Shown in pieces: positions 1 through 7,585 of a DNA stretch of 32,694 bases. The notes below the pieces were generated by a model. It made no database searches. It was not told the origin of the DNA and saw only the letters and a list, made by a program, of their open reading frames with translations. Position 1 is the stretch's first letter, and every line of letters begins with the position of its first letter. Made by a program: the position numbers and the translations under genes. This stretch comes from Pseudomonas sp. HMWF021. GTDB lineage: Bacteria > Pseudomonadota > Gammaproteobacteria > Pseudomonadales > Pseudomonadaceae. The DNA lies in contig NZ_QAIK01000059.1 of NCBI RefSeq assembly GCF_003061005.1, positions 24,484 through 57,177 on the forward strand, given 5' to 3'.

Positions 1-19
1 TCGCCACAATGGGATTCCA

Positions 20-418
20 TCAACCTTGGCAAAACGTCTCCTGCAAATGCCGCCACAGCACCCGCCCGGCCCCGGTCTTTTCAAACACCACCGTCGAGCG
101 GCGATCGGTGTGCAACCCGCTCGCATCGCTCTGCCGCTCGCGATAACTCAGCGTCGCGCCATGCGCATGCAGCGCAATCCCGCGCAGCTCACTGAGCTCG
201 ATCCGGAACCCGGGCTTGTTCCCGCCCGCCGCTTGAAACAGCGCACGCAAGGCTTCGATATCCAGCGCCCGACCCAGCGGCGTGACCATGGAAAAATCCG
301 CCGCGAACCGGCTCAGCAAGCGCGCAAGTTCCGCCGAATCCTGTTCCACGGCAAACCAGCGTTCGATGACCAGGTGGGCCTGGAGCACTTCATCAAAATA
401 TTCGTTGTAGTCAGTCAT
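20..418 (-). CDS. SnoaL/NTF2-like (DUF4440-type) small protein
   Basis: A 132-aa protein with no signal peptide or membrane segment. Its composition and pattern (N-terminal helix with VIERWFAVEQ, a central 'DFSMVTPLGRALD' strand, then alternating strands ending in 'VLWRHLQETF') fit the cone-shaped SnoaL/NTF2-like fold of the DUF4440 type. Proteins of this fold are usually small cytoplasmic enzymes or ligand-binding proteins; no substrate can be inferred here. The ATG at 418 overlaps the stop of the upstream MFS remnant (ATGA), and an AGGA lies nine bases upstream inside that remnant, so the gene was probably translationally coupled to the transporter. With the transporter now truncated, its transcription may depend on a promoter that is no longer the original one. 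Confidence 0.7.
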   Translation of the reverse strand: MTDYNEYFDEVLQAHLVIERWFAVEQDSAELARLLSRFAADFSMVTPLGRALDIEALRALFQAAGGNKPGFRIELSELRGIALHAHGATLSYRERQSDASGLHTDRRSTVVFEKTGAGRVLWRHLQETFCQG

Positions 419-660
419 GTGGATTTTTCCTGGAGGGAAGGTGAGCTCAAAAGGGCGAGCACTCTGGAGGCGTCGAAACGCAGCACAGCGACCATCGGCA
501 ACAGCGTCAGCAGCGCGGCGGCGAGAAAGCAGTAGCGGAAACCGTTGCCGCCCAGGACAACATCAGCGCACCGGTCTGCGCTGCGCCGAAGCCGAGGTCG
601 TGCAGATACAGCACGGCAATCATGTTGGTGCCGGTAAAAACGCCGGGAACAAACAGATAG
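415..660 (-). pseudogene. C-terminal remnant of an MFS transporter
   Basis: Two reading frames on the minus strand encode pieces of one membrane protein. The first (about 660 to 550) reads LIYLFVPGVFTGTNMIAVLY followed by LHDLGFGAAQTGALMLSWAA, which looks like a transmembrane helix, a loop and the start of another helix. The second (about 545 to 415) reads FRYCFLAAALLTLLPMVAVL and ends in a TGA that overlaps the ATG of the downstream small gene. The switch of frame near 545-555 and the absence of any N-terminal half indicate a decayed MFS-type permease. Family assignment rests on the pattern of the helices, not on a diagnostic motif. Confidence 0.6.
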
Positions 661-662
661 AT

Positions 663-788
663 CAGCTGGTGCGGTTGCTCGCCGATTGCCGCTTTGCTCA
701 GCAGGGTGTTTACGCGCTGTATCCGGATACCCGGCACCTGCCGCTGAAGGTGCGGGCGTTTATCGATTTCATGAAGGGTTGGGGCTGA
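663..788 (+). pseudogene. C-terminal remnant of a LysR-family regulator
   Basis: In one plus-strand frame, 41 codons before the TGA at 786-788 read QLVRLLADCRFAQQGVYALY then PDTRHLPLKVRAFIDFMKGW. This is the hallmark end of LysR-type regulators (L..LL.dy.....vyAlYP..RhLP.KVRaFIdF). Nothing upstream in this frame resembles a LysR protein; the sequence changes at about 660 into the opposite-strand MFS remnant. The fragment therefore lacks the helix-turn-helix and most of the effector domain and cannot be functional. Confidence 0.75.
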
Positions 789-815
789 GGATCTCGAGTG
801 ATTGTTCCGGCCTCT

Positions 816-905
816 TCGCGGGCAAGCCACGCTCCCACAGATTTTGTGTCGTTCTGGATATTTATGTACGCCGCAAAACCCTGTGGGAGCGTGGCTTGCC
901 TGCGA
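816..905. repeat. REP doublet, GTGGGAG subfamily
   Basis: Two inverted arms (816-839, with GGCAAGCCACGCTCCCACA, and 882-905, its near-perfect reverse complement) flank a spacer of about 42 bases containing TTTTGTGTCGT and ATTTATGTAC. The same spacer elements occur in the doublet at 28282-28371, so both belong to one subfamily. It lies between the LysR scar and the 3' end of the SDR gene. Confidence 0.9.
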
Positions 906-921
906 TAGGAGCACCTCGGTC

Positions 922-1746
922 TCAGAGCTTTGCGCGCAAGCCGAACCGCTTCATCAACGCCGTCTCCAGCAACCCCTTGGGCAACAACGTCGCCAGCAAC
1001 GGCAACGCGCGGCTGCCATTACCAATGCGGATCAATCTTGGCGGCGTGCCCTGCTGCACAGCCTTGAGCAACTCGGCCGCAAACTCACTGGCCGGCGTCG
1101 GCTTGTCCTGCGAAGCCTTGGCCCGCGCGCGAATCCCCTCACGCAACGGAAACCACGGCGACTGCTCGTTGATCAACTGCTCCGCTTCATGCCCGGCATT
1201 CTTGGCGAAGCTCGACTGGATCGCCCCCGGCTGGACCTCCATCACCCGAATGCCGAACGGCGCCAGTTCCATGCGCAACGCATCGCTCAAGGCATGCACC
1301 GCGGCTTTCGACGCGCAGTAGGCGCCAGCGAACGGCGTCACCAAAACCCCCGACACACTGCCGATATTCACCACCAGCCCCTTGGCCCGGCGCAGCACCG
1401 GAAACAGTGCGCGGGTAACCCCGACAATCGAGAACACGTTGGTTTCGAACTGGCGCTGCATGGCCGGTACGCCGCCGTCGAGCAGCGGGCCCATGGCGCC
1501 ATATCCGGCGTTGTTGATCAGCACGTCGAGGCCGCCGTGTTGCTGGTTGATGCGCTCAGCGAGTTGGCCCAGTGCCACGCTGTCATTGACGTCCAACGCA
1601 ATAGCGGTGAACCCCGCAGCGGCGAGGGTCGCCACGTCTTCAGCCTTGCGCGCACTGGCCCAGACTTCGTAACCGGCGGCTTTGAACGCATCGGCGAGGG
1701 CGCGGCCAATGCCGCTGGAGCAACCGGTAATCAACGCAACGGGCAT
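922..1746 (-). CDS. SDR-family NAD(P)-dependent oxidoreductase
   Basis: A classical short-chain dehydrogenase of 274 aa. Near the N-terminus it has the cofactor motif TGCSSGIGRA (TGxxxGxG), then DVND after the third strand, the NNAGYG structural motif, and the catalytic set: Ser in NIGSVSG and the YxxxK of AYCASKAAVHAL. The PGAIQSSF stretch is the usual post-catalytic PG motif. The substrate cannot be read from sequence; the family reduces or oxidises hydroxyls on many small molecules. The ATG at 1746 is preferred over the one at 1764 because AAGGA lies eight bases upstream of it. The gene follows a small membrane-protein gene on the same strand with a 35-bp gap and may share its transcript. 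Confidence 0.9.
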   Translation of the reverse strand: MPVALITGCSSGIGRALADAFKAAGYEVWASARKAEDVATLAAAGFTAIALDVNDSVALGQLAERINQQHGGLDVLINNAGYGAMGPLLDGGVPAMQRQFETNVFSIVGVTRALFPVLRRAKGLVVNIGSVSGVLVTPFAGAYCASKAAVHALSDALRMELAPFGIRVMEVQPGAIQSSFAKNAGHEAEQLINEQSPWFPLREGIRARAKASQDKPTPASEFAAELLKAVQQGTPPRLIRIGNGSRALPLLATLLPKGLLETALMKRFGLRAKL

Positions 1747-1781
1747 GGCGCATTCCTTGTGCAAAAAAGTTGGGAAGGGGA

Positions 1782-2246
1782 TCAGTCGGAGAAGCTGCCT
1801 TGCAAACGCTCGGCGCGGAATTCCAGGGTTTGCGGGCGATAACCCGGACGCAGCGGTGGCATTGGCAGGCAGTCCTCCCAGTCGCCGCCGGCCTGCAATT
1901 CACCGGGGCCGCGATAGCGTGGCGCGGTGTATTGGTTGTCGGCCAGATTCACCGTGTCGCCCGGCGCATAGGCTGCGATGCGCCAGCGCAGTTCGGTCAG
2001 CGGCACGTCGTTGCCGTTTTTCATTTTCAGTTGCAACGGGCGATCCGCCGGGCACTGGTCAGGCGCATAGGCAATGCGCATCTCCAGACGCGCCAGTTGC
2101 TTGAGTTCGCGGTTGTCCAGCCACACCACCCAGACCGCGACCAATCCCAAACCAATGGCAGCCGCGACGGATACCGGCACAGCCTTGGCCGGATAGCGCA
2201 GCAACAGGATCAGCCAGGTGATGACCAGCAAAACGCCGATGAACAT
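1782..2246 (-). CDS. Small inner-membrane protein with periplasmic domain, function unknown
   Basis: A 154-aa protein. Residues about 2-17 (FIGVLLVITWLILLL) and about 24-43 (VPVSVAAAIGLGLVAVWVVW) form two hydrophobic helices, followed by a soluble region of about 110 residues containing two cysteines (CPADRP and DCLPMPP) and rich in Pro, Gly and aromatic residues. The soluble part could carry a disulfide if it faces the periplasm. AAGGAG sits nine bases before the ATG. I do not recognise a characterised family. It lies just upstream of the SDR gene in the same orientation. Confidence 0.7.
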   Translation of the reverse strand: MFIGVLLVITWLILLLRYPAKAVPVSVAAAIGLGLVAVWVVWLDNRELKQLARLEMRIAYAPDQCPADRPLQLKMKNGNDVPLTELRWRIAAYAPGDTVNLADNQYTAPRYRGPGELQAGGDWEDCLPMPPLRPGYRPQTLEFRAERLQGSFSD

Positions 2247-2421
2247 GTTTGAACGCTCCTTGAACTCATGAACACCATCCTACCGAAGGGTTGCGGGAAT
2301 GGACATTGGCGAATCAAACGACCCTGCCGTTGGTCGGCACTGTAATTTCTGACAGTAGGCACAATTGCCGTCCCCTGTTCAGATGACCGGAGCACGTAGA
2401 GAGTGGTCAGGAATCATGGGG

Positions 2422-5169
2422 ATGCATAGCAAAACACCGACACTGCAGGCGATAGATCCTCGTGGGTTGATGATTCGTACGATCGATTACTGGCGTGCCG
2501 ATGAAAGTTTGTCAGCCGAAGCTCGCGTTAACGGTACCGTCCGTGATCCCGCCGGGCGCGCGGTAAAACAATGGGATCCGCGATTGTGGGCACTGCAAGC
2601 GATCGACCCGTTGGCTCCACCGAGCCTGAGCACCGTGTATTCATTGAGCCAGAACGTACTGCGCTCGGAGAGTTGTGATGCCGGTTTACAGATCGAGCTG
2701 CATGGCCTGGGGGGCGAAGTGGTGTTCGGCTGGGACGGTCGAGGTACGCGGCGTGAAGCTGAATACGATGAGTTGCTGCGTGCTGTTGCAGTGTATGAAA
2801 CGGGCACAGGTCTACGTAGACGCTGTGTCGAACGGTTGACCTATGGGCGTGCGGCCGAGGGTGGGCAGGCACGCAATCAGGCCGGCCAACTGATTCGTCA
2901 CGACGATCCGGCTGGAAGCGTGTTCTTCGACCAGTTCGCGATTACCGGACAATGCATCGAGAATACCCGTCATTTTACCCGCGACCCTGTCAGCCCTGAC
3001 TGGCCGCTACCGGTGCAGGATCGCCAACACCTGCTGGAGCCAGGCGAAGGTGCCATCAGTCAGTGGCGCTTCTCGGCATTGGGGCAAATGCTTGAGCAAG
3101 TCGATGCACGGGGCAATCGCCAGAGATTTGAAATGACTTTTGATGGTCATTTGCGTGAGGCGCATTTGCAGCTGAAGCAGCAAACCGTTGCACGTCCACT
3201 GGTGTTCGACATTCGCTACAACGCTGACGGGCAGATCGAGCATGAGCTCGCGGCCAATGGGGTGCGCACCACGCTGGTGTACAGACCTGAGGATGGTCGC
3301 CTGATGACGCGCAGTGCCGTCAGCGCCAATGAGGAAAAGTTGCAGCAACTTGGTTACACCTATGACCCGATGGGCAATGTGCTGAGCATCGAAGACCAGG
3401 CCCTGCCTATCCGCTACTTTGCCAACCAGCGTATCGAGCCAGTGAGCCATTTCATTTACGACAGTCTGTATCAACTGAGCGACGCCAGAGGATGGGAGGC
3501 GGGCGCTGCGAATAAAGGCCCCGATTCGGCTGGCCGCGTTGACTCTTCAGCGTTGGCCAACTACCGACAAACCTATCACTACGACGCCAGCGGCAATTTG
3601 CTTGAGTTGACGCATGTCGGTGCGCAACGCCACGGACGCCAACTCAAGACAGCCCTCTACAGTAATCGTAGCCTGCCCTGGCACAACGGCGTGCCTCCCA
3701 CTGAAGAGCAAATTGAAGCGGCCTTCGATGCTCGGGGCAATTTGCTTGAGCTGGGTCGCTCTGTAAGGTGGGATCTACGCAACCAGTTGCAGTCGGTCAG
3801 CTCGGTGGAGCGCGCGAGTGGGCTCAACGATCAGGAAATTTATATGTACGACGCGGACGGTCAACGTATGCGCAAGATTCGTGCATTGCGCACCAACGGA
3901 CGCACGACCCTCACCGAGGTGCGCTATCTGCCGGGCCTGGAGTTGCGTACTGACAGCGCAGGCAAGACACTGCAGGTCATCTCGGTACAGACCGGGCTCA
4001 ACAGCGTCCAGGTTGTGCATTGGGATGGATCGCCCCCGGGCGACAATGACAGCTATCGGTACAACCTTTGCGATCACCTTGGGTCGACCAGTCTGGAGCT
4101 GGGCGAAGACGCCCGGATCATCAGTCAGGAAAACTATTATCCATTCGGCGAAACGGCGTGGAGCCGGGAGTCCGAAGTCAGTTACCGGACGGTTCGATAT
4201 TCGGGTAAGGAGCGGGATGCGACGGGCCTGTATTACTTCGGCTATCGGTATTACATGCCGTGGCTGCAGCGTTGGCTGAACCCGGATCCTGCCGGGGCTG
4301 TCGATGGGCATAACCGCTATCGGGCGATGCGCAACTGCCCTTTGGTCTATCGTGACCGTGACGGACGCCAACCGAGTAAAAAACCTGTGGATCGGGTGTA
4401 TCACGATCTGGCCGAGCAGAATCTGGTCCATCCTCTGCAAGCTGCGGGTATGCAGCCTGTTCGACGTTACTTTGAAAATGATCCGAACCCGGATGTTCAG
4501 GCTTATCGCCACGAAATACCCAAGGCGCTGGCGCAACTCGGTGCCCAAAGCAGTTCGCCGCTCAATACCCACCAGGCTCACGTGATTGCGGCCGCCCGGA
4601 CCAATACCGCGTCACCTTCGGGGGCCGTGCTGTACCACTCCGGTGAGCTGATTTCATCAGCCATGAGTCGGGTGGTGGGGGAGGAAGCCACCAGTCGGGT
4701 CATGGGGCCGATGTCCGTTGCGTTCAACAGCCCGGTCGAAGATCCAAATGTGCTCGCTGCTCGGCGTGGGGCTGTGTCCAACGGTATGAAACTGGGTGGC
4801 CAATTACTGATGCACGTGTCGAATCCTGCTTTAAAACTGGTCGGGGCGGCGAGTCTAACCTTGGGCAACGTCATGGAGATTTCTGAAGCTCAGACGCGCG
4901 CGCAATACAAGTTGTTGAGTGCTCCGGCTAACCTGCCACCTCTGGCTTCGCCGAACAAACCGAAAGCTTCCTTGCATTCACTCGGTCAGGCGTTCTCTGT
5001 GCAACAGCGCCCGCTAATTAGCGAGCAAGCGCCAGAACCGAGCCTTTTTGCACAACAATTGCTGGATGCTGCTTTCCCACCGGGTTTGTTGGCGATGCAA
5101 CCCACTGATGACCTGCAACGCGAGGATCGATTGCTGATGCGGCCTCGTCGTGGTTCGCACCACGGCTGA
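2422..5169 (+). CDS. RHS-repeat protein, TccC-like, with unrecognised C-terminal tail
   Basis: A 915-aa protein resembling the C component of Tc toxin complexes. The N-terminus (TPTLQAIDPRGL, then RTIDYWRAD and TVRDPAGR) is typical of TccC proteins. YD-repeat sequences run to about residue 540 (for example YTYDPMGNVL, YHYDASGNLL, MYDADGQRMRKIR). The RHS core follows at about 545-651: DHLGSTSLELGED, ENYYPFGETAW, YSGKERDATGLYYFGYRYY, WLNPDPAGAVDGHNRYRAMRN and a final RDRDG. The DPAG and DRDG elements correspond to the aspartate motifs that drive self-cleavage in this family, so the last 264 residues are probably released as a separate effector; I recognise no domain in them. The start at ATG 2422 is chosen because CAGGA lies nine bases upstream; ATG 2416 is possible. 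No signal peptide is visible and no TcA or TcB partner or obvious immunity gene is adjacent. Base composition is less GC-rich than the neighbouring alg genes, which suggests a mobile history. Confidence 0.9.
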   Translation: MHSKTPTLQAIDPRGLMIRTIDYWRADESLSAEARVNGTVRDPAGRAVKQWDPRLWALQAIDPLAPPSLSTVYSLSQNVLRSESCDAGLQIELHGLGGEVVFGWDGRGTRREAEYDELLRAVAVYETGTGLRRRCVERLTYGRAAEGGQARNQAGQLIRHDDPAGSVFFDQFAITGQCIENTRHFTRDPVSPDWPLPVQDRQHLLEPGEGAISQWRFSALGQMLEQVDARGNRQRFEMTFDGHLREAHLQLKQQTVARPLVFDIRYNADGQIEHELAANGVRTTLVYRPEDGRLMTRSAVSANEEKLQQLGYTYDPMGNVLSIEDQALPIRYFANQRIEPVSHFIYDSLYQLSDARGWEAGAANKGPDSAGRVDSSALANYRQTYHYDASGNLLELTHVGAQRHGRQLKTALYSNRSLPWHNGVPPTEEQIEAAFDARGNLLELGRSVRWDLRNQLQSVSSVERASGLNDQEIYMYDADGQRMRKIRALRTNGRTTLTEVRYLPGLELRTDSAGKTLQVISVQTGLNSVQVVHWDGSPPGDNDSYRYNLCDHLGSTSLELGEDARIISQENYYPFGETAWSRESEVSYRTVRYSGKERDATGLYYFGYRYYMPWLQRWLNPDPAGAVDGHNRYRAMRNCPLVYRDRDGRQPSKKPVDRVYHDLAEQNLVHPLQAAGMQPVRRYFENDPNPDVQAYRHEIPKALAQLGAQSSSPLNTHQAHVIAAARTNTASPSGAVLYHSGELISSAMSRVVGEEATSRVMGPMSVAFNSPVEDPNVLAARRGAVSNGMKLGGQLLMHVSNPALKLVGAASLTLGNVMEISEAQTRAQYKLLSAPANLPPLASPNKPKASLHSLGQAFSVQQRPLISEQAPEPSLFAQQLLDAAFPPGLLAMQPTDDLQREDRLLMRPRRGSHHG

Positions 5170-5228
5170 AAAAAAGCCCCCGCCCAACCCACTGCGGATA
5201 GGGGACGCAGCGGGCTGGACGGGGGCTT
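5169..5228. terminator. Bidirectional terminator between the RHS gene and algA
   Basis: A long stem pairs GCCCCCGCCCAACCCACTGCG with CGCAGCGGGCTGGACGGGGGC around a short loop (two mismatches visible). Read on the minus strand the stem is followed by a run of seven T, ideal for ending the alg operon; on the plus strand the U-run is interrupted (TTCTTGTCTT) but the hairpin is the same. It separates two convergent transcripts. Confidence 0.9.
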
Positions 5229-5244
5229 CTTGTCTTGCTGAACG

Positions 5245-6696
5245 TTATTGCGCGATGGTTTTCACCGACACGCCGCGTTCAATCGGGGTGGAGCGACCGT
5301 AGATGTCTTCGAAGCGTTCGATGTCGTCTTCACCCAGGTACGAACCGGACTGCACTTCGATGATTTCCAGCGGGATCTTGCCCGGGTTGCGCAGGCGGTG
5401 CACCGAGGCGATCGGTATGTAGGTCGACTGGTTTTCGCAGAGCAGGAACACGTTTTCATCGCAGGTCACCTCGGCAGTGCCGCTGACCACGATCCAGTGC
5501 TCGGCGCGGTGGTGGTGCATCTGCAGCGACAGGCACGCGCCCGGTTTGACCGAGATGTGCTTGACCTGGAAACGCCCGCCCATGTCCACCGAGTCATACG
5601 AGCCCCACGGACGGTAGACCTCGCAGTGGTTCTGGGTTTCGCTGCGGCCCTGCTCGTTGAGCGTGTTGACCATCTGCTTGACGCCCTGAACCTTGTCTTT
5701 GTGGGCGATCATCATGGCGTCCTTGGTTTCCACCACGACGATGTTTTCCAGGCCGATCACCGACACCAGTTTGCCGTTGCCGTGGATCATGCAGTTCTTG
5801 CTGTCCTGGATCACCACGTCGCCCTTGCTGACGTTGCCGTTGGCGTCTTTCTCGTTGACTTCCCACAGCGACGACCAGCAACCGACATCGCTCCAGCCGG
5901 CGGTCAGTGGCACCACGCAGGCGCGCTGGGTTTTTTCCATGACGGAGTAGTCGATGGAATTGTCCGGGCAGCAGGCGAAGGTGGCTTCGTCAAAGGTGAT
6001 GGTGTCGGCGTCCTGCTGGCTGCGTTCGAGGGTCAGCAGGCAGGTGTCGTAGATGTCCGGATCGTGCTTTTTCAGTTCTTCGAGGAAGCGACTGGCGCGG
6101 AACAGGAACATGCCGCTGTTCCAGTAGTAGCCGCCGGATTCGACGTACTCGGTGGCGCGTTTGACGTCAGGTTTTTCGACGAAGTGCGAGACGCGGCTGA
6201 CGCCTTCAGGCAGTAGCGAATCGCCAGTGGATTTGATGTAGCCGTAACCGGTTTCCGGTTTGGTCGCCGGCACGCCGAACAGCACCATCTCGCCGTTTTC
6301 GGCGGCGACAGTCGCCAGGGCGAGGGCGCGTTGCAGGGCTTTCTGGTCTTCCAGCACGTGGTCCGCCGGCAGCACCAGCATCAGTTCGTCACGCCCTTCG
6401 TTGACCAGCATCATCGCGGTCAGCGCCACCGCTGGTGCGGTGTTGCGGCCGAACGGTTCCATGAGGATGCGCTGGCATTCGAGGTTACGGTTGGCCAGCT
6501 GTTCGTTGACGATAAAGCGGTGATCCTTGTTGCAGACCACGATCGGCGTGTCCATGCCTTCGAACACCAGACGCTCCAGGGTTTGCTGGAACAGCGTGTG
6601 CTCACCGGTCAGGGCCAGGAATTGTTTAGGGAATTGCTTGCGCGAAAGCGGCCAAAGACGTGAACCGCTACCACCTGACAAGATCACCGGAATCAT
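5245..6696 (-). CDS. algA: Mannose-1-phosphate guanylyltransferase / mannose-6-phosphate isomerase
   Basis: A bifunctional 483-aa enzyme catalysing the first (fructose-6-P to mannose-6-P) and third (mannose-1-P plus GTP to GDP-mannose) steps of alginate precursor synthesis in the cytoplasm. The N-terminal nucleotidyltransferase carries the pyrophosphorylase signature GGSGSRLWPLSRKQFPKQ at residues 8-25 and FVEKPD at 172-177. The C-terminal type II isomerase cupin has QMHHHRAEHW at 392-401, which supplies metal ligands. Length equals that of the P. aeruginosa protein (about 481). GGAG lies eight bases before the ATG. It is the last gene of the alginate operon and is followed by a strong terminator; a REP doublet lies in the 217-bp gap to algF. 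Confidence 0.97.
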   Translation of the reverse strand: MIPVILSGGSGSRLWPLSRKQFPKQFLALTGEHTLFQQTLERLVFEGMDTPIVVCNKDHRFIVNEQLANRNLECQRILMEPFGRNTAPAVALTAMMLVNEGRDELMLVLPADHVLEDQKALQRALALATVAAENGEMVLFGVPATKPETGYGYIKSTGDSLLPEGVSRVSHFVEKPDVKRATEYVESGGYYWNSGMFLFRASRFLEELKKHDPDIYDTCLLTLERSQQDADTITFDEATFACCPDNSIDYSVMEKTQRACVVPLTAGWSDVGCWSSLWEVNEKDANGNVSKGDVVIQDSKNCMIHGNGKLVSVIGLENIVVVETKDAMMIAHKDKVQGVKQMVNTLNEQGRSETQNHCEVYRPWGSYDSVDMGGRFQVKHISVKPGACLSLQMHHHRAEHWIVVSGTAEVTCDENVFLLCENQSTYIPIASVHRLRNPGKIPLEIIEVQSGSYLGEDDIERFEDIYGRSTPIERGVSVKTIAQ

Positions 6697-6792
6697 GTTG
6701 TTTACTCCATAAAAATCGATTGGTTAGAGGCACGAACGTTGTGTCGTTTCACTCTTGTTTTTGTCTCGTACCGAGAGGCCGCCGCGATTTCC

Positions 6793-6886
6793 TGTAGGAG
6801 CTGCCGAAGGGCTGCGATCTTTTGGCGTCTTTAATGACGCCGAAGATCAAAAGATCGCAGCCTCGTTTCACTCGACAGCTCCTACA
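6793..6886. repeat. REP doublet, TAGGAGCTGCCGAAG subfamily (algF-algA gap)
   Basis: Inverted arms TGTAGGAGCTGCCGAAGG...GATCTTTT and AAAAGATCGCAGCCTCGTTT...AGCTCCTACA enclose a short centre that is itself complementary (GGCGTC / GACGCC). It sits within the operon between the algF stop side and the algA start, so any mRNA crossing here carries a very stable hairpin. Confidence 0.92.
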
Positions 6887-6913
6887 GGGATCAGCGTCTC
6901 TGCGGGAAATGTG

Positions 6914-7570
6914 TTAGCGAGTCGATACCGGGCGTTTCACCCAGACTGGCGACAGGTTGCTGCCGTTGCCGGTGACGTACAGCACGGCTGCCTCACCACG
7001 CTCCAGCGCGACCGGTTTTACGTCGCCGACTTTCTTGTCGCCTTCGTACAGCGCCAGGCTGACTTTCACCGGGTTGATCTCACGTTCGCCACGGCCCTTG
7101 GCGGCCACGTTCGGCACCACGTCGGTCTTGCCGTCGGCAGTCTTCAGGGTCAGCGGCTTGTCGCTGAGGTTCTGCACGCGCACCAGGGATTTCTGCTTGT
7201 TCTTGAACGGCGGCTCTTCGATCAGTTGCGGCGCGCCGGATGCGTTGTTGACCAGGGTGTAGTAGTGGTCGCCGGCGAGTTTGACCGGCAGGGTCTGGCT
7301 GCCGATTTTGGCGCTGTAATCACCGCCCGGCATGAAGCTGAAGTCGCTGCTGGCCAGTGGCGCAACATCGCTCAGGTTAGTGCTGCCGACGGTGGCGCTG
7401 ACTTCGGCGTTGCTGGCGTTGTAGACCCGCACGAAAGTCGAGCCTTTCGGTGCGGTCGGGCCGTACAGCGCGGCGTCACCACCGGCGAACGCCTGGACCG
7501 ACAGCACGCTCAGACCAGCAACCAGTGCGAAGCGTTTTGCGAGACGACGAGGAGTAGTAGTGAAAGTCAT
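6914..7570 (-). CDS. algF: Alginate O-acetylation protein AlgF (periplasmic)
   Basis: A 218-aa protein with a Sec signal peptide (basic RRLAKR, then hydrophobic FALVAGLSVLSVQAFAG, cleavage after AFA). The mature part (ALYGPTAPKGSTFVRVYNAS..., VAPLASSDFSFMPGGDYSAK..., LAGDHYYTLVN) is characteristic of AlgF, which acts with AlgI, AlgJ and AlgX in acetylating mannuronate residues in the periplasm; its precise step in handing on acetyl groups is less defined. Length matches the family (about 216). AGAGGT lies six bases upstream of the ATG and only 15 bp separate it from algJ, so both are co-translated from the operon mRNA. Confidence 0.95.
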   Translation of the reverse strand: MTFTTTPRRLAKRFALVAGLSVLSVQAFAGGDAALYGPTAPKGSTFVRVYNASNAEVSATVGSTNLSDVAPLASSDFSFMPGGDYSAKIGSQTLPVKLAGDHYYTLVNNASGAPQLIEEPPFKNKQKSLVRVQNLSDKPLTLKTADGKTDVVPNVAAKGRGEREINPVKVSLALYEGDKKVGDVKPVALERGEAAVLYVTGNGSNLSPVWVKRPVSTR

Positions 7571-7585
7571 GGTGTTACCTCTCTT

